The position numbers and the translations under genes are program-made. Below are positions 9,136 to 18,614 of a stretch of 64,000 nt of DNA, one piece after another. The stretch spans positions 1 through 64,000 of the forward strand of contig CABZIF010000007.1 in NCBI GenBank assembly GCA_902525735.1. The letters run 5' to 3'. This DNA is from an uncultured SAR86 cluster bacterium (GTDB taxonomy: Bacteria > Pseudomonadota > Gammaproteobacteria > Magnimaribacterales > AG-339-G14). The first letter of the stretch is position 1, and each line of letters starts with the position of its first letter. The notes below the pieces were generated by a model. The model did no database searches, had not been told where the DNA came from, and saw nothing but the letters and a program-made list of their open reading frames with translations.

Positions 9136-10445
9136 TGAATGATATTTTAGATTCAGAATTATCATTACCTTGCGGCAAAGTTTTAAAAAATAGAATCTGT
9201 AAATCTGCCCTCACTGAAAGAATTGCTGAAGGCGATAATTTGGTAAATCAAAAACATTTAAACCTTTATGAAAAATGGGCTGAAGGAAATGTGGGCACAG
9301 TTCTTACTGGAAACGTCCAAGTTGATAAAAGGTACCTAGAATCTGCAGGAAACGTAGCTATTGAAAAAAGCAATTACAAAGATCAATTAAGGTTATTAAA
9401 AAAATGGGCTGAAGTTGGAACAAAAAATAATACTAATTTATGGATGCAAATAAGTCATGCCGGAAGACAAACACCCGGAGACTTGAATATGAATCCTGTT
9501 GCACCTTCAAATATTGGACTTAAAATTCCTGGAAGAAAATATGGTACACCCAAACCTTTAAGCAATGATGAAATAGAAGACGTCATAGAAAGATTTATTT
9601 TTACTGCAAAGATAGCGCAAGATACTGGCTTTACGGGCATTCAAATTCATTCTGCTCATGGTTATTTAATGTCGGAATTTTTATCACCTGATATTAATAG
9701 AAGAGAAGATCAGTGGGGCGGGTCACTTGAAAATAGATCGAGGATTTTAATAAGAATTATTAATGGTTGCAGGAAAGAATTGGGAGAAAATTTTCCTATA
9801 TCAGTGAAATTAAACTCAGCTGATTTTCAAAAAGGAGGATTTAGTGCTGAAGATTCTTCAAAAGTAGCTGCCATGTTAAGTGATGTAAAAATTGATTTAT
9901 TAGAAATTTCTGGAGGTACTTATGAACAGCCTAGGTTACTTGGATTAGACAGTGTTAGCATTAACCCAAAAAGAAGTGAGGTGAGAAAGGAAAGCACTAT
10001 TGCTAGAGAAGCTTATTTTCTTGCTTATACGGAAGAAATTAAAAAAGTTATCGATATTCCCTTAATGGTAACTGGAGGCTTTCGATCCAGAGTAGCAATG
10101 GAAGACGCAATAAATAAAGGAGCATGCGAAATTATTGGCATTGGACGCCCTTTATGTTCTGACCCATTGTCTATAAAAAAATTACTTGATAAAGAAATTG
10201 ACGTGCTACCAATGTTTGAAAAGACTTTATCGATTGGACCTGGGTGGCTTTCTTCTAATAGTCCTTTTAGATTGATTCAAGCCATAAATGCTTTTGGCAT
10301 TCAGTCATGGTTTTATTCACAAATAAGAAGAATTTCAGAAGGACTGGATCCCGACTTATCATTGAATCCTTTAAAGGCATTTAGAAGTGATGGTAAAATA
10401 GATAAACAAACAGTTCAATCTTATAAGTCTTATAATAAACTCTGA
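9135..10445 (+). CDS. NADH:flavin oxidoreductase, Old Yellow Enzyme family
   Basis: This FMN TIM-barrel reductase acts on activated C=C bonds such as enones or 2,4-dienoyl-CoA. The 436-residue protein shows the family motifs WMQISHAGRQT, HSAHGYLMSEFLSPDINRR and GGSLENRSR, and the FMN phosphate-binding end (MVTGGFRS, IIGIGRPL). There is no C-terminal iron-sulfur and FAD/NAD half, so it is the short type, although about 60 residues follow the barrel. It is co-translated with the DUF1289 protein and followed 11 bases later by a fatty-acid-hydroxylase-like gene. Substrate unknown. Confidence 0.9.
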   Translation: MNDILDSELSLPCGKVLKNRICKSALTERIAEGDNLVNQKHLNLYEKWAEGNVGTVLTGNVQVDKRYLESAGNVAIEKSNYKDQLRLLKKWAEVGTKNNTNLWMQISHAGRQTPGDLNMNPVAPSNIGLKIPGRKYGTPKPLSNDEIEDVIERFIFTAKIAQDTGFTGIQIHSAHGYLMSEFLSPDINRREDQWGGSLENRSRILIRIINGCRKELGENFPISVKLNSADFQKGGFSAEDSSKVAAMLSDVKIDLLEISGGTYEQPRLLGLDSVSINPKRSEVRKESTIAREAYFLAYTEEIKKVIDIPLMVTGGFRSRVAMEDAINKGACEIIGIGRPLCSDPLSIKKLLDKEIDVLPMFEKTLSIGPGWLSSNSPFRLIQAINAFGIQSWFYSQIRRISEGLDPDLSLNPLKAFRSDGKIDKQTVQSYKSYNKL

Positions 10446-10456
10446 TCATTTACCTT

Positions 10457-11284
10457 ATGACAGCTGATTTAAATTCAATATATTTAATTGCTTTGCCAAT
10501 AGTTTTTGCCCTTATCGGTTTGGAAGCTATTATTTCAAGTTATTTAAATATGAATGTTTACAAAACTGGAGATACTCTTGGAACTATAGGTTTATTATCG
10601 GGAAATATATTAGTTTCTCTTTTAATAAAAGGATCGACACTGGCATTTCACTTTTTTTTATATCAATTTAAGTTAATAGATTTAGTTTCCGTTATTCCAA
10701 TATGGCTACACTGGGTTCTAGCTTTTATTTTTATTGATTTTATTTATTATTTTTATCACCGGATCTCTCATAGAAGTAGATTTCTATGGGCTGTACATAT
10801 GAGTCATCACTCAAGCGAAGAAATGAATTTTGCAGTTGCTTTTAGACAGGCTTGGCTGGGCCCTGTTTCAAAAATTCCTTTTTTTATGATTTTACCTTTA
10901 ATAGGGTTTGATCCAGTAATAGTAGCAGTAGCCGGAATTTTGAGTACTTTATGGGGAATTTTCGGTCATACACAAATAATAAGAAATTTAGGACCGCTCG
11001 AATGGATGTTTGTTACTCCCTCACATCACAGAGTTCATCATGGGGCTAATGAAGTTTATATCGATAAGAATTATGGAAATTTTCTTATAATTTGGGATAG
11101 ATTCTTTGGGACTTTTGAGGCTGAGAGAGAAAAAGTAAAGTTTGGTTTAGTAAATAATGTAAATACCTTCAATCCAATTAAAATTACTATTATGGGGTGG
11201 CAAGACATTTATAGAGATATAAAAAAATCTAAATCTTCCAAAGAAGCATTTGATCATTTTTTTGGCCCGCCTAAAACTTATTAA
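10457..11284 (+). CDS. Sterol desaturase / fatty acid hydroxylase family protein
   Basis: This is an integral-membrane non-heme di-iron oxygenase of the fatty acid hydroxylase superfamily. The 275-residue protein has several hydrophobic segments and the three histidine clusters: HRISH (His101, His105), HMSHH (His114, His117, His118), and HHRVHH (His190-195), plus His171. Relatives hydroxylate or desaturate sterols, carotenoids and lipids or cleave ether lipids; the substrate cannot be told from sequence. The start ATG lies 11 bases after the OYE gene, so the two probably form one transcript. Confidence 0.9.
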   Translation: MTADLNSIYLIALPIVFALIGLEAIISSYLNMNVYKTGDTLGTIGLLSGNILVSLLIKGSTLAFHFFLYQFKLIDLVSVIPIWLHWVLAFIFIDFIYYFYHRISHRSRFLWAVHMSHHSSEEMNFAVAFRQAWLGPVSKIPFFMILPLIGFDPVIVAVAGILSTLWGIFGHTQIIRNLGPLEWMFVTPSHHRVHHGANEVYIDKNYGNFLIIWDRFFGTFEAEREKVKFGLVNNVNTFNPIKITIMGWQDIYRDIKKSKSSKEAFDHFFGPPKTY

Positions 11285-11392
11285 GTTTAAAAATTTAATC
11301 TTTATCTTTCTTTAACAAAAGAAATGAACTTTCAGCAAATAAAAATGTAAAATTAGTATTATTACAAATTTGATCATTTCCTTTTATAAATT

Positions 11393-12577
11393 ATGGAAAA
11401 AGTAATACTTGCTTATTCTGGAGGTTTAGATACTTCTGTCATTTTAAAATGGCTTCAAGTAGAAAAAAATCTTGAAGTTGTTACATACACAGCAGATATG
11501 GGACAGGGAGACATTCCAGATGATTTAGAACAAAAAGCTAAAAGTTTTGGAGCCTCTAAAGTTATCATTGACGACTTATCAGAAGAGTTTGTGAAAGACT
11601 TCGTTTTTCCAATGTTGCGTTGCAATACCTTGTTTGAAGGCGAATATCTTCTTGGAACCGCCATTGCTAGACCACTCATCGTAAAAAAATTAGTTGAAGC
11701 AGGTTTGCAAGAAGGAACAAACATTATAAGTCATGGAGCAACTGGAAAGGGAAATGATCAAATTAGATTTGAAATAGGTGCTCATGCTCTTAATAAAAAT
11801 ATTAAGGTCATAGCTCCTTGGAGAGAATGGGATATGACGTCAAGATCAGATTTGATGGAGTACTGTAAAAAGCATCAAATTCCAATGCCAGCTTCAAAAG
11901 CTGAAGAGCCCCCATTTTCTATGGATGAAAATCTCTTGCACATTTCATATGAAGGAGGTGCGCTCGAAGATCCTTCATCTCCACCGCCTGATGATATGTG
12001 GCTAAACACAAAATCTATCGAAGAAGCTAGTGATCATGCAGAAGAAATTGAAATCGAATTTTGTAAAGGCGATCCAATTTCAATCAATAGAGAAAACTTT
12101 TCGTCATCAAAAATCTTAGGTAAATTGAATGAATTTGGTTCTAAGCATGGCATCGGAAGAGTAGATATTGTTGAGTCTAGGGCAACTGGCATGAAATCTA
12201 GAGGTTGTTATGAAACACCAGGTGGAACTATCCTAATTAAAGCGAGAAGGGCAATCGAATCATTATGTTTGACAGGTGAGACTATTAAAACTAAAGATTC
12301 TTTGATTCCAATTTATGCTTCATTAATATACGAAGGACTTTGGTGGAGCGATGAACGTTTGAGACTTCAAAACCTCATTGATGATTGTTCGAAAGTTGTA
12401 AACGGAGTTGTTAAAGTTAAGTTATTTAAAGGAAATGTTATTCACTTATCAAAAAAAAGTGAAAATTCTTTATATGATAAAGATAAAGCGAGCTTTGAGA
12501 AAGAAGGAGGCTTTAGTAACGAAGACATGAAAAAATATATAAAAAAAAATATTTTAAAATACACAGAGAACTTTTAA
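11393..12577 (+). CDS. argG: Argininosuccinate synthase
   Basis: ArgG joins citrulline and aspartate with ATP in arginine synthesis. The protein has 394 residues, of the short bacterial type. The PP-loop AYSGGLDTSV is at residues 8-17, and SHGATGKGNDQIRFE is the conserved citrulline/aspartate-binding stretch. It stands alone in a 108-bp upstream gap with no clear Shine-Dalgarno. Its TAA interlocks (TTAA) with the stop of a small membrane-protein gene on the minus strand. Confidence 0.97.
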   Translation: MEKVILAYSGGLDTSVILKWLQVEKNLEVVTYTADMGQGDIPDDLEQKAKSFGASKVIIDDLSEEFVKDFVFPMLRCNTLFEGEYLLGTAIARPLIVKKLVEAGLQEGTNIISHGATGKGNDQIRFEIGAHALNKNIKVIAPWREWDMTSRSDLMEYCKKHQIPMPASKAEEPPFSMDENLLHISYEGGALEDPSSPPPDDMWLNTKSIEEASDHAEEIEIEFCKGDPISINRENFSSSKILGKLNEFGSKHGIGRVDIVESRATGMKSRGCYETPGGTILIKARRAIESLCLTGETIKTKDSLIPIYASLIYEGLWWSDERLRLQNLIDDCSKVVNGVVKVKLFKGNVIHLSKKSENSLYDKDKASFEKEGGFSNEDMKKYIKKNILKYTENF

Positions 12578-12741
12578 ATTAAATTAGTATTTAGATAAAT
12601 CAGTCCCAACAATAAAAGTGTTATTAGAATCCAAATAAAATTAAAAAATTTAACATTTAAATCTTTGAAGAAATAGCGGACCAGCACGGTAAGACCATAA
12701 GCAATAACAATCGTTAAAAGAAGAAAAATTATTCTAATCAT
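12574..12741 (-). CDS. Small two-helix membrane protein (55 aa), unknown
   Basis: This 55-residue open frame starts with ATG four bases after the fabD stop and runs to a TAA that interlocks with argG. It reads as an N-terminal hydrophobic helix (about residues 3-20), a basic-aromatic link (VRYFFKDLNVKFF) and a second helix (about 35-50). The positive charge pattern and tight operon spacing argue for a real gene. I do not recognise a family. Without it, the gap between argG and fabD would be empty. Confidence 0.6.
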   Translation of the reverse strand: MIRIIFLLLTIVIAYGLTVLVRYFFKDLNVKFFNFIWILITLLLLGLIYLNTNLI

Positions 12742-12745
12742 TTTG

Positions 12746-13642
12746 TTAAATTTCTGTCAGGCTTATTTTTTCAACATCTTTTAATTTTCTAGCCATATTA
12801 ATTATTGTTTTTTCTGGACCAGAATCATAAATTTCTTTTATATTATTTTTTACTAAATATTCTAAGGTTTCCCTCCATCTTACTGTGCTACAAAGTTGCT
12901 TAATAAGAGCTTCTTTAATTTCGTTAGTATCAATGGTGGGCCGTGCTAAAACATTTGGTATCAAAGGGATTTTGGGTGAATTAAATACAACTTCATTTAA
13001 AAGTTTTCCCAATTCTGTTTGAGCACTTTCTAAAAGAGAACAATGGGAAGGCACCGACATTTGTATTAATTGAGTTTTTACACGCTTATAGTCTCCATTC
13101 TCAATATGTTTAATAGTCGCCTTAATTGCCGAATTTGTCCCAGCTAAAACAGAGACTCCTTCTGCATTATCTGTTGAAAAATCTATAACTTCTCCTGTGT
13201 CATTAATAGAAATTATCATTTCTCTTACTTCAGATAAGGGCATATTTAAAACTACCAACATTCCTGCTGTTCCTTCCGGTACAGCATTCTGCATAAGTTT
13301 TCCTCTAAAATTTACAAGTTTTATTGCATCATTAAAATCAATGCATCCTGCAAAGACTAAAGCTGAATATTCACCTAAAGAAAGTCCTGCAGTATAGGAA
13401 AAATCTAAATCGCTAGCTTTTTTTCTTGCAATTGCTACGCTAGTAGCAAGTATTGCTGGCTGAGCATATTCGGTAAGATTTAGTTTTTGTTCTGGGCCAG
13501 ATCTAACTAATTCAAATAAGTCAAAATCTAAAATATTAGATGTTTGAGTAAACAAACTTTTTATTTCCAAGTCTGATTCTAAAAGAAAATCCATCATCCC
13601 AACTTTTTGAACACCTTGTCCAGGGAATAAAAGCGCTTTCAT
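12746..13642 (-). CDS. fabD: Malonyl-CoA-ACP transacylase
   Basis: FabD loads malonate onto acyl carrier protein. The protein has 298 residues with the N-terminal FPGQGVQ and the nucleophile Ser88 in AGLSLGEYSA; the usual His before the Ser is Leu, a variant I recall in other bacterial FabDs. The catalytic His is in SVPSHCSLL. In most gammaproteobacteria fabD lies between fabH and fabG. Here it lies about 12 kb from fabG-acpP-fabF, in a minus-strand group behind a ferredoxin-NADP reductase-like gene (4-base gap). Confidence 0.93.
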   Translation of the reverse strand: MKALLFPGQGVQKVGMMDFLLESDLEIKSLFTQTSNILDFDLFELVRSGPEQKLNLTEYAQPAILATSVAIARKKASDLDFSYTAGLSLGEYSALVFAGCIDFNDAIKLVNFRGKLMQNAVPEGTAGMLVVLNMPLSEVREMIISINDTGEVIDFSTDNAEGVSVLAGTNSAIKATIKHIENGDYKRVKTQLIQMSVPSHCSLLESAQTELGKLLNEVVFNSPKIPLIPNVLARPTIDTNEIKEALIKQLCSTVRWRETLEYLVKNNIKEIYDSGPEKTIINMARKLKDVEKISLTEI

Positions 13643-13646
13643 TTTA

Positions 13647-14675
13647 TTACTTATTAACTTTTAACTTTTCTTGCAAACCCTTGTTTGAAGTTGTGTAGCC
13701 AAAGGGAACTCTTTCACCTGGGTTAATTCTTTTAAATGCTTCTTGAACTGCTAGAGTGGTTTCGTGAAAACCACAAAGAATTAAATCTAGTTTTCCTGGG
13801 TAGTGATTTATATCACCCACTGCAAATATACCTGGCTTATCTGTCTCAAAATTTTCTGTGTTTACTAGAATCTTATTATTCTCTAGTGCAACTCCCCAAT
13901 CATGTATTGGACCGAGTTGTTTATTTAAACCAAAAAAGAAAATAGATTCATCACATTCAATTGTTTCAATTTCTTTTGTTTCAAATTGTAATAAATCAAC
14001 GCCAGAAAAACTTTTGTCTCCTTTAATTTCTTTAATTACATAAGGCACCTTAAGAATAATATTTCCCTCTTTAACTAATTCTCTCATTTTCTTTTCAGTG
14101 TGCTGTGCACCTCTAAATTCGTCTCGTCTGTGTATAAGATAAATTTTCTTAGCAATTTTTGCTAATTCTACTGACCAATCAAGAGCACTATCTCCACCTC
14201 CAAAAATAGCTATTTCTTTATCTTTATAAATAGATTTATCTTTAACGGCATAATTGGTTCCCTTGCCTAAAAATTTATCTGGATCCATTACCGGAGGCTT
14301 TCTAGGTTCAAAAGAGCCGGCCCCAGCAGCTATAAAAATATTTTTTGTTTTGAACTCTTGCCCCTCACTTGTTTTTAATTTCCAAGAATCCTCAAACTCG
14401 GAAATTTCGTTAACTCTTTGGTTTAAATGTACCTCATAATCGAAAGGCTCTATTTGCTTCAATAGCGCATCTATGTGTTCTTTCCCTGTCTGGTTAGCAA
14501 CTCCGGGTATATCATAAATTGGTTTTTCAGGATAAAGCTCGATGCATTGACCACCTACTTTATCTAAGTTGTCTATTAGATGGCAATTAAGGCCTAATAA
14601 ACCAGCTTCGAAAACTGTAAACAAACCAACCGGTCCAGCTCCAATTATTACTATATCTGTTTCAATTAATTTCAT
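13647..14675 (-). CDS. Ferredoxin/flavodoxin--NADP+ reductase, thioredoxin-reductase-like type
   Basis: This FAD/NAD(P)H protein has 342 residues. The FAD-binding IIGAGPVGLF is at residues 10-19 and the NADPH-binding IFGGGDSALDW is near 152-162. The redox CxxC of thioredoxin reductase is absent, which together with KVGGQC and the C-terminal ending (YTTSNKGLQEKL) marks the YumC-like ferredoxin-NADP reductase family. It would exchange electrons between NADPH and ferredoxin or flavodoxin. It lies in the metG-fabD minus-strand group, 3 bases after the tRNA-binding protein gene. Confidence 0.87.
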   Translation of the reverse strand: MKLIETDIVIIGAGPVGLFTVFEAGLLGLNCHLIDNLDKVGGQCIELYPEKPIYDIPGVANQTGKEHIDALLKQIEPFDYEVHLNQRVNEISEFEDSWKLKTSEGQEFKTKNIFIAAGAGSFEPRKPPVMDPDKFLGKGTNYAVKDKSIYKDKEIAIFGGGDSALDWSVELAKIAKKIYLIHRRDEFRGAQHTEKKMRELVKEGNIILKVPYVIKEIKGDKSFSGVDLLQFETKEIETIECDESIFFFGLNKQLGPIHDWGVALENNKILVNTENFETDKPGIFAVGDINHYPGKLDLILCGFHETTLAVQEAFKRINPGERVPFGYTTSNKGLQEKLKVNK

Positions 14676-14678
14676 AGT

Positions 14679-15011
14679 TTAAGTAACCCTCATTCCAGGC
14701 AGTGACCCTTGGTCAGGAGAGACAATAAACACTCCAGACTCGTCATCACTTGCAGCTAAAATCATCCCTTCTGAGAGGCCAAATCTCATTTTTCTTGGTT
14801 TTAAATTTGCAACACAAATAACAAGTTTTCCTGTTAGGTTGGCAGGGTCATAATATTTTTTTATTCCTGCAAAAACTTGCCTCTTTCCTAAAGATCCCAA
14901 ATCTAAAAATAATTTAACTAATTTATCTGCATCTTCGACTGGTTCAGCACTTTCTACTTTAGCCACTCTTAAATTAATTTTTATAAAATCTTCAATTTCT
15001 ATTTCATCCAT
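14679..15011 (-). CDS. Stand-alone MetRS C-terminal tRNA-binding domain
   Basis: The 110-residue protein is an OB-fold of the Trbp111 type: [38 protein letters not shown] and [12 protein letters not shown] are all family segments. In E. coli this domain is the C-terminus of methionyl-tRNA synthetase and helps dimerise the enzyme and bind tRNA. Here it starts at its own ATG, overlapping the metG stop by 8 bases (ATGGATGA), in another frame. It is probably a translationally coupled separate subunit. A frameshift, natural or from sequencing, could also explain it. Confidence 0.85.
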   Translation of the reverse strand: MDEIEIEDFIKINLRVAKVESAEPVEDADKLVKLFLDLGSLGKRQVFAGIKKYYDPANLTGKLVICVANLKPRKMRFGLSEGMILAASDDESGVFIVSPDQGSLPGMRVT

Positions 15012-16632
15012 TTTTGCTTATTTCCATTAATTTCCCAATTTCTGCATCTTCTATTCTTAATATTAAAGGATTGAAAGAATCTATTTCATGATTTTTCAAA
15101 TAAGAAAAAACATTTTCAACACTATCATTACATTTTAAATATTTTTTGATCTTTTCTGAAGTTTCTGGAATAACTGGCTCTAAGTATAGATTCAAAATTT
15201 TAAATAAATTTATTGCTGTAGAAGCAATTATTCGAACTTTTTCTCTATTGTTAGATTCTTTGTTTAGAATCCAAGGTTTATTAGAGTCGATGTATTGGTT
15301 TGCTTTATCAGCAAGAGTCATGATTTCTTTCAAGGCTTTAGAATAATTTCTATCTAGATAGTGATTAAAAATTTCGTTTTTCTTATTTGAGAATTCATCA
15401 ATAAGATCTTCATCTAAGTCATTGGAAAGTATATTATTAAACTCTTTTAAGAAACCTTGACTTCTACTGGCAATGTTCACAAATTTACCAACTAAATCTG
15501 TATTAACTTTTTTTTGAAAATCTAATAAATCTAAATCTAAATCATCGATACCGTTTGATAATTTGGTGGCCAAAAAATATCTCATGTAATCTGGGTTTAA
15601 GAGATTTAAATAATCATCAATCAAAAGAAAATTACCTTTTGATTTAGACATTTTTTTACCATTGAGTGTCATAAAACCATGGACAAAAACATTTGAAGGT
15701 TTTTTAAAATCAGAACCATCCAAAAGGGCTGGCCAAAATAAAGTATGAAAATTCATAATATCTTTCCCTATAAAATGATAAATTTCTGATTCATTCCACA
15801 ATTCTTCTGCTGAAACCGAGGAAGAATTTTCTGACAAAAAGTTATCTAAAATTGCAATATAACCAATCGGCGCATCAAGCCATACATAAAAATATTTTTT
15901 GGGAAAACCTGGAATAGAAAAACCAAAATATGGTTCGTCTCTACTTATGTCCCATGGCTTTAAACCTTCTTCAAACCATTCTTTTAATTTATTTTTAACT
16001 CCATCTTGAAGCTCAGTTTTATCAATCCATTTCAGTAATTTTTTTTCTTGTTTCGACAAATCAAAAAATAAATGTTCACTCTCTTTGATTGACGGAGTTT
16101 CACCACTGAATATTGATATTGGATCTATTAAATCAGTTGCTTCATATTTAGCACCACATTCTTCACAGTTATCTCCATATTGATGTTTTGCTCTGCATGA
16201 GGGACAAGTTCCCTGCACATATCTGTCTGCTAAGAATAGACCTTTTGATTCATCATAAAATTGCTCAATTGTTTCATTCTTAATCAAATTATTTTTCTTA
16301 GATCTTAAAAAGATTAATTCACTATATTTCTTATTTTCATTGCTGTGAGTGGTGTAATAATTATCGTGATTTATGTGGAATCCTCTGAGAGTCTTTTCAT
16401 GATCTTTAGTGAATTGTTTTACTAGATCTTCGGGTTTTATATTTTCCGATTCTGCTTTCATCATTATCGGAGTACCATGAGCATCGCTAGCACAAAGATA
16501 AATGCATTTTTCTTTCAAGAGTCTGTTTGTTCTTACCCAGATGTCTGTTTGAATGTGTTCTAATAAATGACCAAAGTGAAGAGGGCCATTAGCATATGGT
16601 AATGCAGAAGTTATTATTAGATGTTTAGACAT
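15004..16632 (-). CDS. metG: Methionine--tRNA ligase, catalytic part
   Basis: MetRS charges tRNA-Met. The 542-residue protein has the HIGH-type signature HFGH at residues 19-22, a zinc knuckle with CPSC and CEEC, and the KMSKS loop ([10 protein letters not shown]). It ends after the anticodon-binding helical domain, so it lacks the C-terminal tRNA-binding domain of the 677-residue E. coli enzyme. That domain is the next gene. The ATG start is 39 bases from the mlaA start on the other strand. Confidence 0.95.
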   Translation of the reverse strand: MSKHLIITSALPYANGPLHFGHLLEHIQTDIWVRTNRLLKEKCIYLCASDAHGTPIMMKAESENIKPEDLVKQFTKDHEKTLRGFHINHDNYYTTHSNENKKYSELIFLRSKKNNLIKNETIEQFYDESKGLFLADRYVQGTCPSCRAKHQYGDNCEECGAKYEATDLIDPISIFSGETPSIKESEHLFFDLSKQEKKLLKWIDKTELQDGVKNKLKEWFEEGLKPWDISRDEPYFGFSIPGFPKKYFYVWLDAPIGYIAILDNFLSENSSSVSAEELWNESEIYHFIGKDIMNFHTLFWPALLDGSDFKKPSNVFVHGFMTLNGKKMSKSKGNFLLIDDYLNLLNPDYMRYFLATKLSNGIDDLDLDLLDFQKKVNTDLVGKFVNIASRSQGFLKEFNNILSNDLDEDLIDEFSNKKNEIFNHYLDRNYSKALKEIMTLADKANQYIDSNKPWILNKESNNREKVRIIASTAINLFKILNLYLEPVIPETSEKIKKYLKCNDSVENVFSYLKNHEIDSFNPLILRIEDAEIGKLMEISKNG

Positions 16633-16640
16633 GTTATAAA
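16632..16640 (+). promoter_or_regulatory. Extended -10 element for mlaA
   Basis: TGTTATAAA gives a TGn extension plus TATAAA, overlapping the metG start codon on the other strand. The predicted transcript start near 16647 leaves a leader of about 25 nt before the mlaA ATG at 16672. Confidence 0.4.
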
Positions 16641-16671
16641 TGGTTATTGTAATAGAAAAAAAACAAATATT

Positions 16672-17367
16672 ATGTTTCGTTTATTTTTAATAATATTCTT
16701 AATCTTCTCTCAATTATCTCTTTCATCAGAGAAAGAGAATTCCGATCCTTTAGAAAGTTTTAACAGAAAGACCCATGCTTTTAATATGACTCTGGACGAC
16801 TGGGTTATTAGACCAATTGCAGAAACTTATGATTTTATAATTCCAGATTTTGTTCAAACTGGTTTTTCTAATTTATTTGATAATTTGGGCACACCACTAT
16901 CAGCCGCGAATAATTTAATACAGTTAAAGCCTTTAGGTTTCATATCTGAAACTTCTAGATTTATTTTAAATTCCTCTTTAGGTATCTTTGGACTTTTTGA
17001 CGTTGCATCAGGATTTGGAATTGAAGAAAGAAATGAGGATTTTGGTCAGTCTTTGGGTATTTTGGGTATTGAAAGCGGAGCTTATGTTGTCATTCCTCTC
17101 TTTGGACCTTCCTCGATTAGGGATGGCATTGGTCTAGTACCCAATTATTATTTAAGACCTGATTTAATTAGACTTGAAGATAATAAATCAGACTTAGCTC
17201 TTAATGGTTTGTCTCTTGTCAATCTGAGAGCTGGATTACTTAGTATTTCTGATCTCAGTGGAAATGACCAATATAGCTTTTATAGAGATGCATACCTACA
17301 AAGAAGGGAATATGAAATTAGTGACGGGAAACTTGATGAATCCCTATTCGATGATGATTTTGACTAA
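16672..17367 (+). CDS. mlaA: MlaA/VacJ family phospholipid-transport protein
   Basis: MlaA is an outer-membrane protein that removes misplaced phospholipids from the outer leaflet and passes them to MlaC. The frame is open from 16621, but the ATG at 16672 begins a clean signal peptide (FRLFLIIFLIFSQLSLSS), so I place the start there (231 residues). Family segments are visible: DPLESFNR, VRP-like VIRPIAETY, RFILNSSLG, EDFGQSLG and YFQR-like YLQRREYE. The usual lipobox cysteine is missing. It is convergent with a serine hydrolase gene, sharing CTAA. Confidence 0.9.
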   Translation: MFRLFLIIFLIFSQLSLSSEKENSDPLESFNRKTHAFNMTLDDWVIRPIAETYDFIIPDFVQTGFSNLFDNLGTPLSAANNLIQLKPLGFISETSRFILNSSLGIFGLFDVASGFGIEERNEDFGQSLGILGIESGAYVVIPLFGPSSIRDGIGLVPNYYLRPDLIRLEDNKSDLALNGLSLVNLRAGLLSISDLSGNDQYSFYRDAYLQRREYEISDGKLDESLFDDDFD

Positions 17368-18614
17368 TCAATAAATGCACCATATATCATTGTGGCCATC
17401 TGAGGTCGAAGAGGAAAAGCATCACTTGGAATAAATTGTGTCATAAATATTGCTAATAAATCTTCTTTAGGGTCAATCCAAAAATAAGTACTCGCCATTC
17501 CCCCCCAGTTATAGCTTCCTTTGCTTAAAGGACTTTGGCTTGCAGCTGGATCAGTTGTAACTGCCATACTTAGACCATATCCCATGCCATGATATCTAAC
17601 TTCACTAAAGCTTCCGCTGGAGCCCATATCAGCCATAGTTTGACCATCTGGCAAGTGATTTAAAGTCATTAATTCGATAGTTTTTCTTGATAGAATTCTT
17701 TCTCCTTCTAATTCACCCCCATTAAGGAGCATTTGCAGAAACCTATAATATTCTTTTGCATTACTAATCAAACCACTTCCCCCGCCATTAAAATCTCTCG
17801 GAGCAGAATATCTACTTTTTGCGTCACCAGGATCGTGTATGGTAATTTTTTTGTTTCCATTTCTGTGATAGCAGACTGCTAAATCTTTAAGATCTTTTTC
17901 TTGAACATAAAAGCTAGTCTTTTCCATTTTCAAAGGCTTAAAAATATGATCTTCAAAATACTGATCAATTTTTTTTCCAGAAATAACCTCAACCAATCTG
18001 GCACAAATATCTATCGAAACGCTGTAAAGCCATTGTTCACCCGGACTAAATTCCAAAGGAAGAGACGCAATACGCTTTGTAAATTCTTCCAAATCAATTT
18101 TCTCTTTAGACACTAAGGCCTTTGTTGGATCAGAAATTTTAAAGATTTTTCGATAAGCATCATCAACGTGAGACCTAAAATTTATACTATAACTTAGCCC
18201 AGAAGTATGAGTTAACAAATCACGAACAACCATAGGTCTTTTTACCGGCTCTGTCATAAAGAGGGGGTAAGATCCTGAAACATAAACTTCTTGATTATTA
18301 AATTCAGGAAGAAATTTTGATACAGGATCTGATAATTGAAAAAAACCTTTTTCAAAAAGTTGCATCAAGGCTACACCAGTGACAGGTTTGGTCATTGAAT
18401 AAATTCTAAAGAGAGTATTTTCATCTATAGGCAAATCATTTTCTAAATCTCTCCTTCCTTGCGAATGAAAATGAACAATCGATCCTTTTCTGGCAACTAG
18501 AGTCTGAGTGCCAGCTAATTTTTCAGGAACTACATATTTTTCCATGAGCATTTTATCGAAATCTTTTAATCTTTCTGATGAGAGACCAACTGACTCAGGT
18601 TTTTCTATTTTCAT
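17364..18614 (-). CDS. Serine hydrolase, beta-lactamase / class C-like family
   Basis: The 416-residue protein belongs to the beta-lactamase-related group that includes esterases and peptidases. The catalytic SxxK is SMTK (Ser73, Lys76), the second-motif tyrosine is in WLYSVS, and the fold's HTSGLSY segment is clear. A third motif of the KTG/HxG type may be WGG in the C-terminal part. No signal peptide is visible, so it may be cytoplasmic. The start is set at 18614, where GGGGGG lies just upstream; an earlier in-frame ATG at 18644 lacks this. It overlaps the terB-like gene by 20 bases. Substrate unknown. Confidence 0.85.
   Translation of the reverse strand: MKIEKPESVGLSSERLKDFDKMLMEKYVVPEKLAGTQTLVARKGSIVHFHSQGRRDLENDLPIDENTLFRIYSMTKPVTGVALMQLFEKGFFQLSDPVSKFLPEFNNQEVYVSGSYPLFMTEPVKRPMVVRDLLTHTSGLSYSINFRSHVDDAYRKIFKISDPTKALVSKEKIDLEEFTKRIASLPLEFSPGEQWLYSVSIDICARLVEVISGKKIDQYFEDHIFKPLKMEKTSFYVQEKDLKDLAVCYHRNGNKKITIHDPGDAKSRYSAPRDFNGGGSGLISNAKEYYRFLQMLLNGGELEGERILSRKTIELMTLNHLPDGQTMADMGSSGSFSEVRYHGMGYGLSMAVTTDPAASQSPLSKGSYNWGGMASTYFWIDPKEDLLAIFMTQFIPSDAFPLRPQMATMIYGAFID

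Noticed and set aside
16621-16671. Longer N-terminus for MlaA
   Set aside because: The upstream 17 residues are polar and would bury the clear signal peptide; the ATG at 16672 gives a normal secreted protein.
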